DNA from: Planctomycetota bacterium
GTDB taxonomy: Bacteria; Planctomycetota; Planctomycetia; Planctomycetales; Planctomycetaceae
Assembly: GCA_027618475.1 (NCBI GenBank)
Contig: JAQCEJ010000045.1
Span: 1-40,514 of the forward strand
Direction: 5' to 3'
DNA length: 40,514 nucleotides
Under the pieces are notes generated by a model. The model did no database searches, had not been told where the DNA came from, and worked only from the letters and a program-made list of their open reading frames with translations. Below are positions 1 to 8,224 of this stretch, one piece after another; the stretch's first letter is position 1, and each line of letters begins with the position of its first letter. The position numbers and the translations under genes were made by a program.

Positions 1-4
1 GTGT

Positions 5-574
5 TTACGCGGCGAGTTTCTTCTTGCGTCGCCAGCCGTATCCGATGAGGCTGACGCCGCCGGTGAGCAGCAGGACGACGGTTGAGGGTTCGGGGACGGC
101 GGATAGCTGGGTGACCGAAACGTCGTCGATAAACCTAGTGCCTGTGCCGGGATCAGTCTCGAAGTAAAAGCTGAGCGTTGTGGTCGCTCCGCTGGCAGTA
201 AACGAATCGGTCGTGAGCGCATAGAATGGCGTTTGCAGGACCGTGATAATTGGATCGGCATCGATCTGATACCGGAGGATGTTGCCGGGATCCGAAACGC
301 TTGTGAACGACCAAAAATCAAGCTGGTATACCGCAGCGGGCAACGTCGAGAAACTCTGAGACAAGGTCGCAAAACCGCTATTGTCATACCCTCTGAAACT
401 GAAGTTTCCAGTGTGTGGCGTGACGGTGGAGGTATCAGCAAAATCCGCCCCCGACGTGCTCCAGCCCGTCAGGTCTCCCGTTTCAAATCCGCCGTTGATT
501 ATCCCCGCCTGCACCTGTGCCACCGTGGCGACCAGCACCGTCACGCATAATAAACCAAGTTTCAAAGCCCGCAT
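5..574 (-). CDS. PEP-CTERM sorted surface protein
   Basis: This 189-residue exported protein probably goes to the cell surface through an exosortase. The N-terminus is a Sec signal peptide of about 24 residues ending AQVQA. The middle begins NGGFETGDLTGW and ends FIDDVSVTQL, a pattern seen in carbohydrate-binding jelly-roll domains of bacterial surface proteins. The C-terminus from about residue 160 is a typical PEP-CTERM signal: VPEPS, a hydrophobic helix, then WRRKKK. The frame stays open upstream to 733. I chose the ATG at 574 because it begins directly at the signal peptide and has a GGGGGT purine stretch just before it. No exosortase gene is visible in the window, so the sorting enzyme must be encoded elsewhere. 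The ligand is unknown. Confidence 0.88.
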   Translation of the reverse strand: MRALKLGLLCVTVLVATVAQVQAGIINGGFETGDLTGWSTSGADFADTSTVTPHTGNFSFRGYDNSGFATLSQSFSTLPAAVYQLDFWSFTSVSDPGNILRYQIDADPIITVLQTPFYALTTDSFTASGATTTLSFYFETDPGTGTRFIDDVSVTQLSAVPEPSTVVLLLTGGVSLIGYGWRRKKKLAA

Positions 575-937
575 GGTGTTACCCCCTGATCCGTGTTTAC
601 TCACGAAAGTGAAGTCGAACCGATCTGCTGGGCGAGAGAACAAAACGTTCCTCCCAAATCGCCCAATTAGTACTATATGCCACTCTAAAACAGTGAAACG
701 GGTCTGACAACCGTTATTCTCGGAAGGATCCAATTTTTTTTTTCAGATTAAATGTTCACTGCAAATTGCACGTGAACGGCGATCTGTCGGTTGTTGTCCA
801 AAGCGCCATCGCCTTGCCGGGGAGCGCGTGAGACGGTTGGCAAAAAAGTGACGGAGGGTGAAGGGCATCATTCGTAACGTCATCGGTCGGCAATATCAGC
901 CGAACGCTCGCATCACGTTTTCGTGCCGTGCGTTTCG
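575..937. other. Intergenic region, no gene seen
   Basis: This stretch separates the PEP-CTERM gene from the alpha/beta-hydrolase gene; both run on the minus strand. It should hold the PEP-CTERM promoter and the hydrolase terminator. The only clear landmark is a run of about ten T at 734-744. Short reading frames here lack a ribosome binding site or a recognisable product. Confidence 0.5.
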
Positions 938-1930
938 TTACAAACTTGCAGCGTCCGGCTCGCTCTTTATCTGCGAGAGCGTCTTCCCGAGCAGTGCGTT
1001 AAATGCCTGCGGGTGTTCCATCATCAGAAAATGACCGGCGGCCGGCAGGGTGATGACGTCGAACTGCGGGGCGTGCTGTTTGCCGTCGGCGACTTTTTCC
1101 TCATTCCGTTTGGCGTTGATGCAGACGAACAGACCTTTGGTCTGCTTCATCAGCGGCCGCTGGCGTTCGTTCGCAAAGTCGAGCATGCCTTGAAACGCAC
1201 CAATCCCCATGTTCGGCGGTGCGGAGGTCATGGTCATCGTGATTCGTTCTTTGAGAGCGTCGCTCGTCGCGTCGGAGAAGAAATCGTGCTCGTGATGAAG
1301 GGCATCGTGCATGGCGGTCGGAAAATCGTCTTCGAACGGCTTTCGGAACTCTGCCATCTGCCCTTCGGAGTACTCTTCGTTGGGATCGGTAAACGCATCT
1401 ACGGGAATCAACCCGACGACTTTTTCACTCAGAATCGCAGCCGCTTCGAGAATGACCGGGCCCCCCATCGAGTGCCCGATCAGCACCACCCGTTCGGCAC
1501 CGACATCGTTGACGACAGCGGCGACGTCGCGGCCGAATGCTTCCATCGTCCACGTCTCGCGTCCGCCTGCTGACTCTCCATGTCCCGCCAGATCGACGGC
1601 GACAACCTGATACTCTTTTGCAAAGTGACTCAACTGCGGCAGCCAGAATGTGCGGTTGCAGCACCATCCATGAACGAAGACCAGCGTCGGCCGGTCGCTT
1701 TTCTTCTCGCCGTGAACTTCGTATCGGATCGCCACCCCGTCCGCCGAAGGAACTTCCACCTTTCGGACTTCGGGTGTCGACTTCGAATCGTCTGGTGAAA
1801 CAGCGTCGCTCGATGTGACGGCCCGATCTGATGGTGGATTCGCCGTCGGTGCCGGTATCTCGGTGTCGTTCGATGACGAACACCCGACGAGAATCAACAG
1901 GGCGAGGCTTGCACAAGTTTTCCACAGCAT
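938..1930 (-). CDS. Alpha/beta-hydrolase lipoprotein
   Basis: This 330-residue protein carries a lipoprotein signal peptide with lipobox LVGC (Cys17). A Ser/Pro/Asp-rich linker of about 40 residues precedes an alpha/beta-hydrolase fold. Visible fold elements are the oxyanion segment VHGWC near residue 87, the nucleophile elbow GHSMGG with Ser154, and the late histidine in AAGHF (His300). The likely reaction is hydrolysis of an ester, lactone or similar small substrate at the cell envelope; the substrate cannot be read from sequence. The start ATG is preceded by AGGAA at a suitable distance. It stands alone, with non-coding sequence on both sides. Related annotations would be proline iminopeptidase-like or haloperoxidase-like hydrolase, without evidence for either activity. 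Confidence 0.9.
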   Translation of the reverse strand: MLWKTCASLALLILVGCSSSNDTEIPAPTANPPSDRAVTSSDAVSPDDSKSTPEVRKVEVPSADGVAIRYEVHGEKKSDRPTLVFVHGWCCNRTFWLPQLSHFAKEYQVVAVDLAGHGESAGGRETWTMEAFGRDVAAVVNDVGAERVVLIGHSMGGPVILEAAAILSEKVVGLIPVDAFTDPNEEYSEGQMAEFRKPFEDDFPTAMHDALHHEHDFFSDATSDALKERITMTMTSAPPNMGIGAFQGMLDFANERQRPLMKQTKGLFVCINAKRNEEKVADGKQHAPQFDVITLPAAGHFLMMEHPQAFNALLGKTLSQIKSEPDAASL

Positions 1931-2104
1931 GATGGCATTCCTGTTCGCATATGATTAAGGCCACAGCGAACATCTTATCGCATCCACAGGCCGCAGAGAA
2001 TCCTGAGAACGGCACGAAACAGATTCAAAAGCCCACGGCAAGTTCTCGGCAACGACGCCGATTGTTCATCGGATGTTTGCCTCGCTGCTCTGGGCGCATC
2101 CATT

Positions 2105-2370
2105 AAATGGTGGTGGTCACTCGGCCCGAAGGGCCAGCCATTCCTATAGCCAGGTCCGCAAGGGCCTGGTCCATGTGGTGTGTAGGCATGTTTTGAAGGC
2201 CCAACGGGCCGGCCATTCCATTTGCGATCGGTGACGAGCTAAGAATATGGACGAACTGTCGGCCCGTTGGGCCTATAGAGAGTTTACGTGTGGCCTTATC
2301 CCCGGCCCTGCGGACCGGGCTGGACGAATTTCTGGCCCTTTGGGCCGAAAAACAGGGGGACCACCATTGA
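2105..2370. repeat. Large imperfect inverted repeat of GGCCC-palindrome units
   Basis: Two arms of about 115-120 bases face each other, at 2105-2220 and 2249-2370. Each arm read from its outer end runs: AATGGTGG, a GGCCC(N)3-4GGGCC palindrome, a GGTCCGCAGGGCC-like segment, then GGCCCAACGGGCC followed by CCA. Order and spacing of the blocks agree, with scattered substitutions and a few-base length difference near the outer end. The arms are separated by about 28 bases. The structure resembles a paired REP-type interspersed element. No transposase is nearby. Short open frames inside are unlikely to be genes. Confidence 0.75.
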
Positions 2371-2488
2371 ACGGAGGCACCTCGCTGCTTTCAGCCCTTG
2401 AAAGACGGCTGCAATCGTGGAAAGATAATACCTTCCGAAAAGATAGTGTCTGATACGTCGACTCTGCATTCTTCATCGAGGAAATTCC
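2371..2488 (+). other. Leader region of the MBL-fold gene
   Basis: This is non-coding sequence between the inverted repeat and the MBL-fold gene. It ends with the strong ribosome binding site GAGGAAA before the ATG at 2489. No convincing promoter hexamers were identified. Confidence 0.35.
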
Positions 2489-3565
2489 ATGAAACGATTC
2501 TCAACTCTGTCGCGCGTCATGTTGCGATCGACGATTCTCGGCGTCGCTGTTTTTCAATGGGTGGTTTGTTCGGCGCTGCTCTCTGCCGGTGAAAAAGATC
2601 ATCGTCTCGACATCTACTTTATAGACGTCGAAGGAGGAGCCGCCACACTGATTGTGACTCCTGCCGGGGAATCGATGTTGATCGATTCGGGATATCCCGA
2701 TTTTGGAGGGCGAGATAAAGACCGGATCTTGAACGTGGTTCGCGATGTCGCTTCGCTCAAGCATCTCGATCATGCCGTCGTTTCGCATTGGCATCGCGAT
2801 CATTACGGCAATCACGCGGCGCTGGCGTCTGAGATCAAGATCAAGAATTTCTGGGACCGCGGCATACCGGCAGAATTACAGGAAGATCCCGACTTTGTCG
2901 ATCGCGTCGGCGACTATCGCCGGGCATCGCAGAATAATTCACAAGCGGTTGTGCCGGGGGACCAGGTTCCGCTGACATCGGGAAAGACCCCCTTGACGGC
3001 GACGGTCGTTACCGCCAGCCGACAGGTGATCGCGAACGACGGAGAACCGAATCCGTTTGCCGAAGAACATCAACCGGCCCCCGAAGATTCTTCGGACAAC
3101 GCGGCCAGCGTCAGCCTGCTGCTGAAGTTCGGCGACTTTAAGTTTCTGTGCTGCGGCGATCTGACGTGGAACATCGAAGCGAAACTCGTTATGCCGAACA
3201 ACCCGATCGGTCACGTTGATGTTTTTATGGTGACACATCACGGGCTCGAATCGAGCAACAATCCGGTTCTCGTCAAAGCGATCGACCCGCGCGTGACGGT
3301 GATGTGCAACGGACCCGAAAAGGGAGGGCATCCCGACGTGTTGGCGACGCTCAAGCAGGTCAAGTCGCTGCTCGCCTCTTATCAATTACATCGCAACGTC
3401 AAACTCGGCGACGATGAACAGACCCCTCCCGAGTACATCGCGAATACGGCGACAACGGCTGATTGCGAGGGAGTTCACGTGAAACTCTCGGTTGCGCCGG
3501 ACGGTAAATCGTACACCGTGCAAATCGGCGAACAGGGAAAAGCCCGCGAGTTCAAAACGCGATAG
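2489..3565 (+). CDS. Exported metallo-beta-lactamase-fold hydrolase, ComEC-like catalytic type
   Basis: This 358-residue protein starts with a Sec-type signal peptide ending around residue 33 (SALLSAG). The mature part begins with LDIYFIDVEGGAATLI, the usual first strand of the ComEC/Rec2-type MBL domain. The metal site SHWHRDHYGNH gives His100, His102, Asp104 and His105. Further metal-site pieces are CGDLTW in the middle and THHG later. It lacks the membrane channel of true ComEC, so it is a stand-alone exported MBL hydrolase. The substrate is unknown; a phosphodiester or lactone is possible. The start is supported by GAGGAAA upstream. It converges with the secretin-like gene, leaving only 16 bases between stops. 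Confidence 0.88.
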   Translation: MKRFSTLSRVMLRSTILGVAVFQWVVCSALLSAGEKDHRLDIYFIDVEGGAATLIVTPAGESMLIDSGYPDFGGRDKDRILNVVRDVASLKHLDHAVVSHWHRDHYGNHAALASEIKIKNFWDRGIPAELQEDPDFVDRVGDYRRASQNNSQAVVPGDQVPLTSGKTPLTATVVTASRQVIANDGEPNPFAEEHQPAPEDSSDNAASVSLLLKFGDFKFLCCGDLTWNIEAKLVMPNNPIGHVDVFMVTHHGLESSNNPVLVKAIDPRVTVMCNGPEKGGHPDVLATLKQVKSLLASYQLHRNVKLGDDEQTPPEYIANTATTADCEGVHVKLSVAPDGKSYTVQIGEQGKAREFKTR

Positions 3566-3581
3566 GTGCGGTCGGTCAATC

Positions 3582-5888
3582 TCAATATTCGTGCTTCGCC
3601 GCGAGTTGATCGGCGAGCTTACGGGCACGGGGATTGTCCGGATTGAGTTCGAGCGAGAGTTGCACATGCCGGATCGCCGGTCCATACAAGCTCTTTTCAT
3701 AGAACTGAGCCGCCAGTTCGTACTCGCGCACGGCAAGATTTTCTAACCGTTTGAGTCGCTGAATCTCCTCGGGGGATGTTGCCTCCGCAGGACGATGGTG
3801 TGCCAATGCCCGCGTTGCGGCAGGACGCTTTAACGCCGAAGAGTTCACCTGTTCGGCGGTGGACGAAGCGGTTGAAATTTCGGACGCGAACGTGAGAACG
3901 ATCACTTGTTCGGTCTGTATGCGACTTTGCTTTTTCTCCAGTTTCTTACGTCCTAGAAACGGCAACTTCCTCGACCGCGATTCTTCCGCCGGGAGGTCGA
4001 CCACTTCTTCGAAAATCATTCCTCCGATCACCAGCGTTTCACCATCTGCAACAATGGCATCTCCCGACAACGATATGTCGGCGGGATCGGAGGGATCGAT
4101 CAAGCTCAAGAGGAGCCGCTTCCGATCGTTTTCGACGGCGTGAGATTGAATCCTCAACTGATAGCCGGCGTTCGTAGCGGGATCGTTCGCCGATGCATCG
4201 GCATCGGACGCAAATGCTTTGCTGTTGAGATGGATGAATTCAACGTTCTGTTCGTTCAATGTCAACTGCTGCTTCGAAACGATCTCGACATCTGCGATTG
4301 CGGCCAATCGCGATTGCAATGTGGAAATATCCCCTTGCAGTGCACCTAGCGCCAATCCGGTTTCTTCGATATTGCGAACGGTGGTGGGAGCGAAGTCGAC
4401 CAACATTCGCCCTCCGTCGGTCCGTAGTCGATCCCATTCGATTCCTGCCCGTTGTGGGTTTTGCATCCGAACGTTGAACACCACGGCGTCAACGATCAGA
4501 GACGTTCTTGGGGATGGCCGGTGATGGGCGATGGTACTCGGCTCGATATTCGTATTTGCCAGACTGGCCGGGTGTTTCGGCACAACCGTCGTTCGCGAAC
4601 TTGTGCTTTCACTCTGTGCCGGATGCGGCGTCGTGGTATCGGGAGGAGCGGTATAGTCTCGCTCTTCGGTGGTGTGCAATCGATCGTTGCGACGTTTGCC
4701 GCCGGGAGGTTCTGTACGCGATTGCGGTTGGCGTTCGATTTCAGGCTGGTTCGAGGTTTCACGTGATTCCGGCGGCAATTTGAAGTTCGGTAAGTCGCCG
4801 CTGTTGACGCGGAAGGGGACATCCTCCACGTCGAACGAACGGGGATCGACATCTTCGGGAGGCGGAACAGGAATCTCCAGTTCATTTTCGGAAGTGGTCT
4901 CGGGAATGACAATCGGTGAGGTTGCCCTAGGAACGCCGGCCACCGTTTCACGAGGAAGGGGGACATCACCCGAATGGCGCGACGTCGGGCTCTGTGGGGT
5001 GGCGGGAATTTGATTTCCGGACTTTTGTTGTTCTTCGTGATCAAACGGTGCAACGGCCGTCCAGCCTTCTTTTTTCGGTGGTGACGCCGAGACGCGCGGA
5101 GGCTCGATAGTCACCGAAGCATCGTCACGTTGTGCCGTTTGCGCAGATTCATGATCTCTCGCATCGTCTACCGTTGATGGCGGGTTCGATTCGGCAGCGG
5201 AAGTGAGTTGACGTTGTTCGCGCTGCAGTTCGTCAAGCTGTTGCCGCAGTCGATGAATCTCGCGATCTTTTTGTAACTGATCGACCAGCTGCGTCATCGA
5301 TTCGAGTTCGACCGTCTGATGTTCGGCCTGTGTGGTCAGCAGATGGTCTAATTTTTCCTGCAGACGATCCAGACGTTGCTCCAGATCGGCGATGCGTTGA
5401 TCGCGGCCTGCGAATTGCTGAATCTGTTGATCCGATTGCTGTGCTGCGGCTGACGTGCGATTCGACGTCAGGCTTGGGATCACGATCGTCCCGATTTCAA
5501 TCAAGGCTTCATCATCGTTGTTCGGCGCGTTTGCGTGTTGATCAGTGGGGCTCGCCGCGGGATCGGGATCTCGGACAATGTGGTCGTGGCGGTGCGAGGT
5601 GTTGGTCCACGTCATTTCATGGGAGGTCATGCCACTCTGTCCGACGGAGACGAGGCTCGACGAATCGGGGGGAGGGGGGGACTCGATGCCGACAGACGCC
5701 GGTTGAGGTCGAACTCCCCGGTCAGTTTCCGACGACGCGATCGAATTTTCGATGGCGCCATTCGTTCGATTGCCGGCGATTATCGTCATCGGCCTGGTGT
5801 CGATCTGCAAAGTGCTCAACACCAGGATCGAAACGAACCCCGTCAGCAGCGACCAGAAAGCGACTTGTAACGGCTTGGTCGGCATCAT
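3582..5888 (-). CDS. Membrane-anchored protein with coiled coil and divergent secretin core
   Basis: This 768-residue protein has a hydrophobic N-terminal segment (about residues 9-27) acting as anchor or signal. A coiled coil rich in Gln, Leu and Arg follows at about 150-232, then a long Pro/Ser/Thr-rich, probably disordered linker to about 460. Residues about 463-670 match the secretin core pattern: IVDAVVFNVRMQNPQRAGIEW resembles the family's opening strand, and DGETLVIGGMIFEE resembles the conserved glycine motif. The classical PxLGxxPxxGxLF motif is degraded to KLPFLGRKKLEKK. A TPR-like helical tail spans about 715-765. The ATG overlaps the stop of the upstream gene (TAATG) and follows GAGG. 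It could form an outer-membrane pore for a secretion or pilus system, or be an anchored relative that no longer forms a pore. Confidence 0.78.
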   Translation of the reverse strand: MMPTKPLQVAFWSLLTGFVSILVLSTLQIDTRPMTIIAGNRTNGAIENSIASSETDRGVRPQPASVGIESPPPPDSSSLVSVGQSGMTSHEMTWTNTSHRHDHIVRDPDPAASPTDQHANAPNNDDEALIEIGTIVIPSLTSNRTSAAAQQSDQQIQQFAGRDQRIADLEQRLDRLQEKLDHLLTTQAEHQTVELESMTQLVDQLQKDREIHRLRQQLDELQREQRQLTSAAESNPPSTVDDARDHESAQTAQRDDASVTIEPPRVSASPPKKEGWTAVAPFDHEEQQKSGNQIPATPQSPTSRHSGDVPLPRETVAGVPRATSPIVIPETTSENELEIPVPPPEDVDPRSFDVEDVPFRVNSGDLPNFKLPPESRETSNQPEIERQPQSRTEPPGGKRRNDRLHTTEERDYTAPPDTTTPHPAQSESTSSRTTVVPKHPASLANTNIEPSTIAHHRPSPRTSLIVDAVVFNVRMQNPQRAGIEWDRLRTDGGRMLVDFAPTTVRNIEETGLALGALQGDISTLQSRLAAIADVEIVSKQQLTLNEQNVEFIHLNSKAFASDADASANDPATNAGYQLRIQSHAVENDRKRLLLSLIDPSDPADISLSGDAIVADGETLVIGGMIFEEVVDLPAEESRSRKLPFLGRKKLEKKQSRIQTEQVIVLTFASEISTASSTAEQVNSSALKRPAATRALAHHRPAEATSPEEIQRLKRLENLAVREYELAAQFYEKSLYGPAIRHVQLSLELNPDNPRARKLADQLAAKHEY

Positions 5889-6274
5889 TACCGAGTGACC
5901 TCAAACATATCCCACTGAACAGGACGATCGTGAATCCGCAGCGCGAACTCCCCGTTGCGATGATTTAATACCACCTGATGGCGATCGATGCTCACGACTT
6001 CGAAGGGGAAGACATTCCCCGGATGTTTGTCACCAACGCCGACCCAGCATCCATTGATGCACGCCTTGTTTCCCGCCTCGCCGATGACGATCGACGTCAA
6101 TTTCCACGACGTCGAGGCATGCAAAGCGGTCGCACCGTTGAACTCATCCCCGCGCCACTGCAGAAGGAGAGCAGCCCAGATCGCTATGCCGAGGCTTACG
6201 ACGGCGTACAAGGCGAGACGTTGAAACTGTTCGCTTCCATCGATGTTAACTCCCCACCGGATGTGATGTTGCAT
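5888..6274 (-). CDS. GspC/PilP-like inner-membrane protein
   Basis: This 128-residue protein has one transmembrane helix near residues 20-40 (LALYAVVSLGIAIWAALLLQW region) and a small periplasmic domain. That domain includes KACINGCWVGVGDKHPG, then FEVVSIDRHQVVLNHRNGEFAL. This is the strand pattern of the HR domain of GspC and PilP, which links inner-membrane assembly platforms to the secretin. It is translationally coupled to the secretin-like gene through TAATG, which supports partnership. A TTG lies one codon upstream; I chose the ATG at 6274, which follows CAGGA. Assignment rests on fold-like motifs and context. No ATPase, pseudopilin or platform protein is visible nearby. Confidence 0.68.
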   Translation of the reverse strand: MQHHIRWGVNIDGSEQFQRLALYAVVSLGIAIWAALLLQWRGDEFNGATALHASTSWKLTSIVIGEAGNKACINGCWVGVGDKHPGNVFPFEVVSIDRHQVVLNHRNGEFALRIHDRPVQWDMFEVTR

Positions 6275-6536
6275 CAATTGATCGTCCTGATGTTGAATGC
6301 GCGCAGAATCGATTTGTCATATCTCACTTTCACTTATCGGAACGCATCCCCCTGCCCAATCAGCCGAAAACCGGCAATATCGGATTTTTAAAGACATTCA
6401 CCACAATCATTACATCTAACGCATCTTCCCTAATTGCACCGATCTGCTTGTGATTCGTCGGCGACTCTGGTGAGATAGTGGCCATCATACTGAAATCGAC
6501 CCGACATCTTTTTTCTCTTACGTGAGCGAGTTTGAC

Positions 6537-7604
6537 ATGCGACCAATTGCATCCCTTTTAGTTACCGCATTGATCTTTGGTTTGGCGGTGGTCGCCGTCG
6601 ACGCCGCGGAGAGGCTGCCGGGTGAGCGATACTTGAACGACTTCACCAACGACGATGGATGTCATCCCGACGGCTGCGACACCGACTGCGATGATTCGTC
6701 AGCATTACGTCACGCACTTGCGCAAGGTCCGGGAGTTGTCCGCATTGGCGCCGGTTACTTTCGTTTCGGCGACATTTCGATTCCGGAAGGAGTCACGATT
6801 GTCGGCCAGGGCAAAGCAACGGTCATCCGCAGAAATCAGACGGCGGATCGCATCTTTAACGTTGCCAATACCAGCGAATGGGTGCTGCGCGATGTCGTTC
6901 TCGACGGGGAGGCCACTGGTGAATGGCAGAAACGTGAAGACGCCGGTCAATCGGGTCTGTCGACGACTGGTTGCTGGGGATTCGAAGTGGTCGGCGTCAC
7001 GGCCCGCAACTTTTCAGGTGCTGGGTTTCGCTTCAGCTATACCGATCTCGCACAAGCGACGTTTTCTGACGGCGGCCGGATCGATCGACTGGTCGCCGTT
7101 GGGAATCACACGGGCATTCTGTTCGACACCCGGGGAGAGTACATCACCGCGACACACCTGAACGCCACGAAGAATGCCGTCGGCTGCACAATTCACGCGG
7201 GAAACACGAACATCAGCGTATCGAATTTCTGCGGGAACATCGACGGGCTGATGATCGTCGACAAAGAGAACGGTTCTCACGGTTCGATCTCGAATTGTCT
7301 GCTCAATCATAATGCCCGCTACGCATTGTGGGCCCGGGCGGTCGACAACGGTATGGCGATCAATAACTGCTGTTTCTTCTATGGCACTATTCGACTGGAA
7401 GAAACGACCGGCGTGCAAATTGCATCGAGTCTTATCAGTTGCCATGTGAAGACGATGGGCGAATATGCCAACCGTTTTACTGATAATCACATCATTCCCC
7501 AGGGGGGATGGACGTTCGAGTTTGGCGAGAAGACGATCGTCGAAGGCAACTTCACAAAGACCGGGCCCTGGGAACAGAATCGGCAAACCGATCAAACCGA
7601 CTGA
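6537..7604 (+). CDS. Exported right-handed beta-helix (pectate-lyase-like) protein
   Basis: This 355-residue exported protein has a signal peptide beginning MRPIASLLVTALIF and ending near VDAAE. The early mature part has a Cys-rich segment (CHPDGCDTDCDDSSALRHAL) that resembles the D-D-x-x-A-L opening of pectate-lyase superfamily domains. The rest has repeating short strands with Asn/Gly/Ile ladders, such as ISNCLLNHN and MAINNCCFFYG, as expected for parallel beta-helix coils. Such proteins usually bind or cleave polysaccharides, but no catalytic residues are assigned here. A GTG at 6522 is an alternative start; the ATG at 6537 sits directly at the signal peptide and follows GCGAG. Confidence 0.8.
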   Translation: MRPIASLLVTALIFGLAVVAVDAAERLPGERYLNDFTNDDGCHPDGCDTDCDDSSALRHALAQGPGVVRIGAGYFRFGDISIPEGVTIVGQGKATVIRRNQTADRIFNVANTSEWVLRDVVLDGEATGEWQKREDAGQSGLSTTGCWGFEVVGVTARNFSGAGFRFSYTDLAQATFSDGGRIDRLVAVGNHTGILFDTRGEYITATHLNATKNAVGCTIHAGNTNISVSNFCGNIDGLMIVDKENGSHGSISNCLLNHNARYALWARAVDNGMAINNCCFFYGTIRLEETTGVQIASSLISCHVKTMGEYANRFTDNHIIPQGGWTFEFGEKTIVEGNFTKTGPWEQNRQTDQTD

Positions 7605-7626
7605 TCGTCGACCAAAGAAAAATCAA

Positions 7627-7674
7627 CGGCATGGCAAGGTCCCCTCAAAGCTCCTAGCTTTCCTTGCCATGCCG
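7627..7674. repeat. 13-bp perfect stem with nested hairpin, possible terminator
   Basis: CGGCATGGCAAGG at 7627-7639 is the exact reverse complement of 7662-7674. The 22-base loop contains a second hairpin, AAAGCT-CCT-AGCTTT. It lies 23 bases after the beta-helix gene stop. No T tract follows, so it is not a classical intrinsic terminator. It may block 3' decay, help termination or act as a structured RNA. Confidence 0.6.
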
Positions 7675-7897
7675 GTAAAGTCGAAATGATGATTCGGTGC
7701 GAAGAGAATCAACGGCAATCGTAGCGATCGACCGCGACCCGCGTGCTAAAAGCATAGGTCAATTCCCTGCGGTGTCAAACGAAATCCTTTTGGATTCCGT
7801 GGAACTGGTTGTGTTGAATTCCGACGTAAACTTTTCCCCCATCGAGCGGTCTGGTATGTTGATTCCTTACCAATCCCCCCTTTTGGAAGGAACGATT

Positions 7898-8185
7898 ATG
7901 CTTTATATGAATATCATCTTGACCGTAAGCGACGAACAGGATGTTCCGGAAATAACGAACCTGTTGACCGAACACGGTAATCTGTCGCGTCAGGAACCGG
8001 GTTGTGCCCGGTTTGAGTTGTACCATTCAAAACACGATCCCAAGACGTTCGTCATTTGCGAACATTGGGAGAGCCAGGAGGCGCTCGACGAACATCGGAA
8101 AGCGAAGGGCTACACAACCATCTATCAGCCTCGGATTCTCCCCAAAGTCAGCCGCACCGGGCACCCTTGTGATCTGCTGGGATAA
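7898..8185 (+). CDS. ABM-family (YgiN-like) small monooxygenase
   Basis: This 95-residue protein matches the antibiotic biosynthesis monooxygenase (ABM) dimeric alpha/beta barrel. Typical pieces are MNIILTVS at the start, QEPGCARFELYHS in the middle and FVICEHWESQEALDEHRKAKGY towards the end. YgiN-like members act on quinones or are simply small oxidoreductase-like proteins; the substrate is unknown. The frame is open upstream to 7697, but the ATG at 7898 has GGAAGGAACG in front and starts exactly at the domain. The stop TAA abuts the next possible ATG at 8186. The C-terminal 15 residues extend slightly past the usual domain end. Confidence 0.87.
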   Translation: MLYMNIILTVSDEQDVPEITNLLTEHGNLSRQEPGCARFELYHSKHDPKTFVICEHWESQEALDEHRKAKGYTTIYQPRILPKVSRTGHPCDLLG

Positions 8186-8224
8186 ATGCCATGGTCGGAA
8201 ACCTGTCAGCCGTATTGGAATCAA

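Noticed and set aside
2247-2476. Short frames on both strands in the GGCCC repeat region
   Set aside because: They consist of translated palindromic repeat sequence and have no ribosome binding site.
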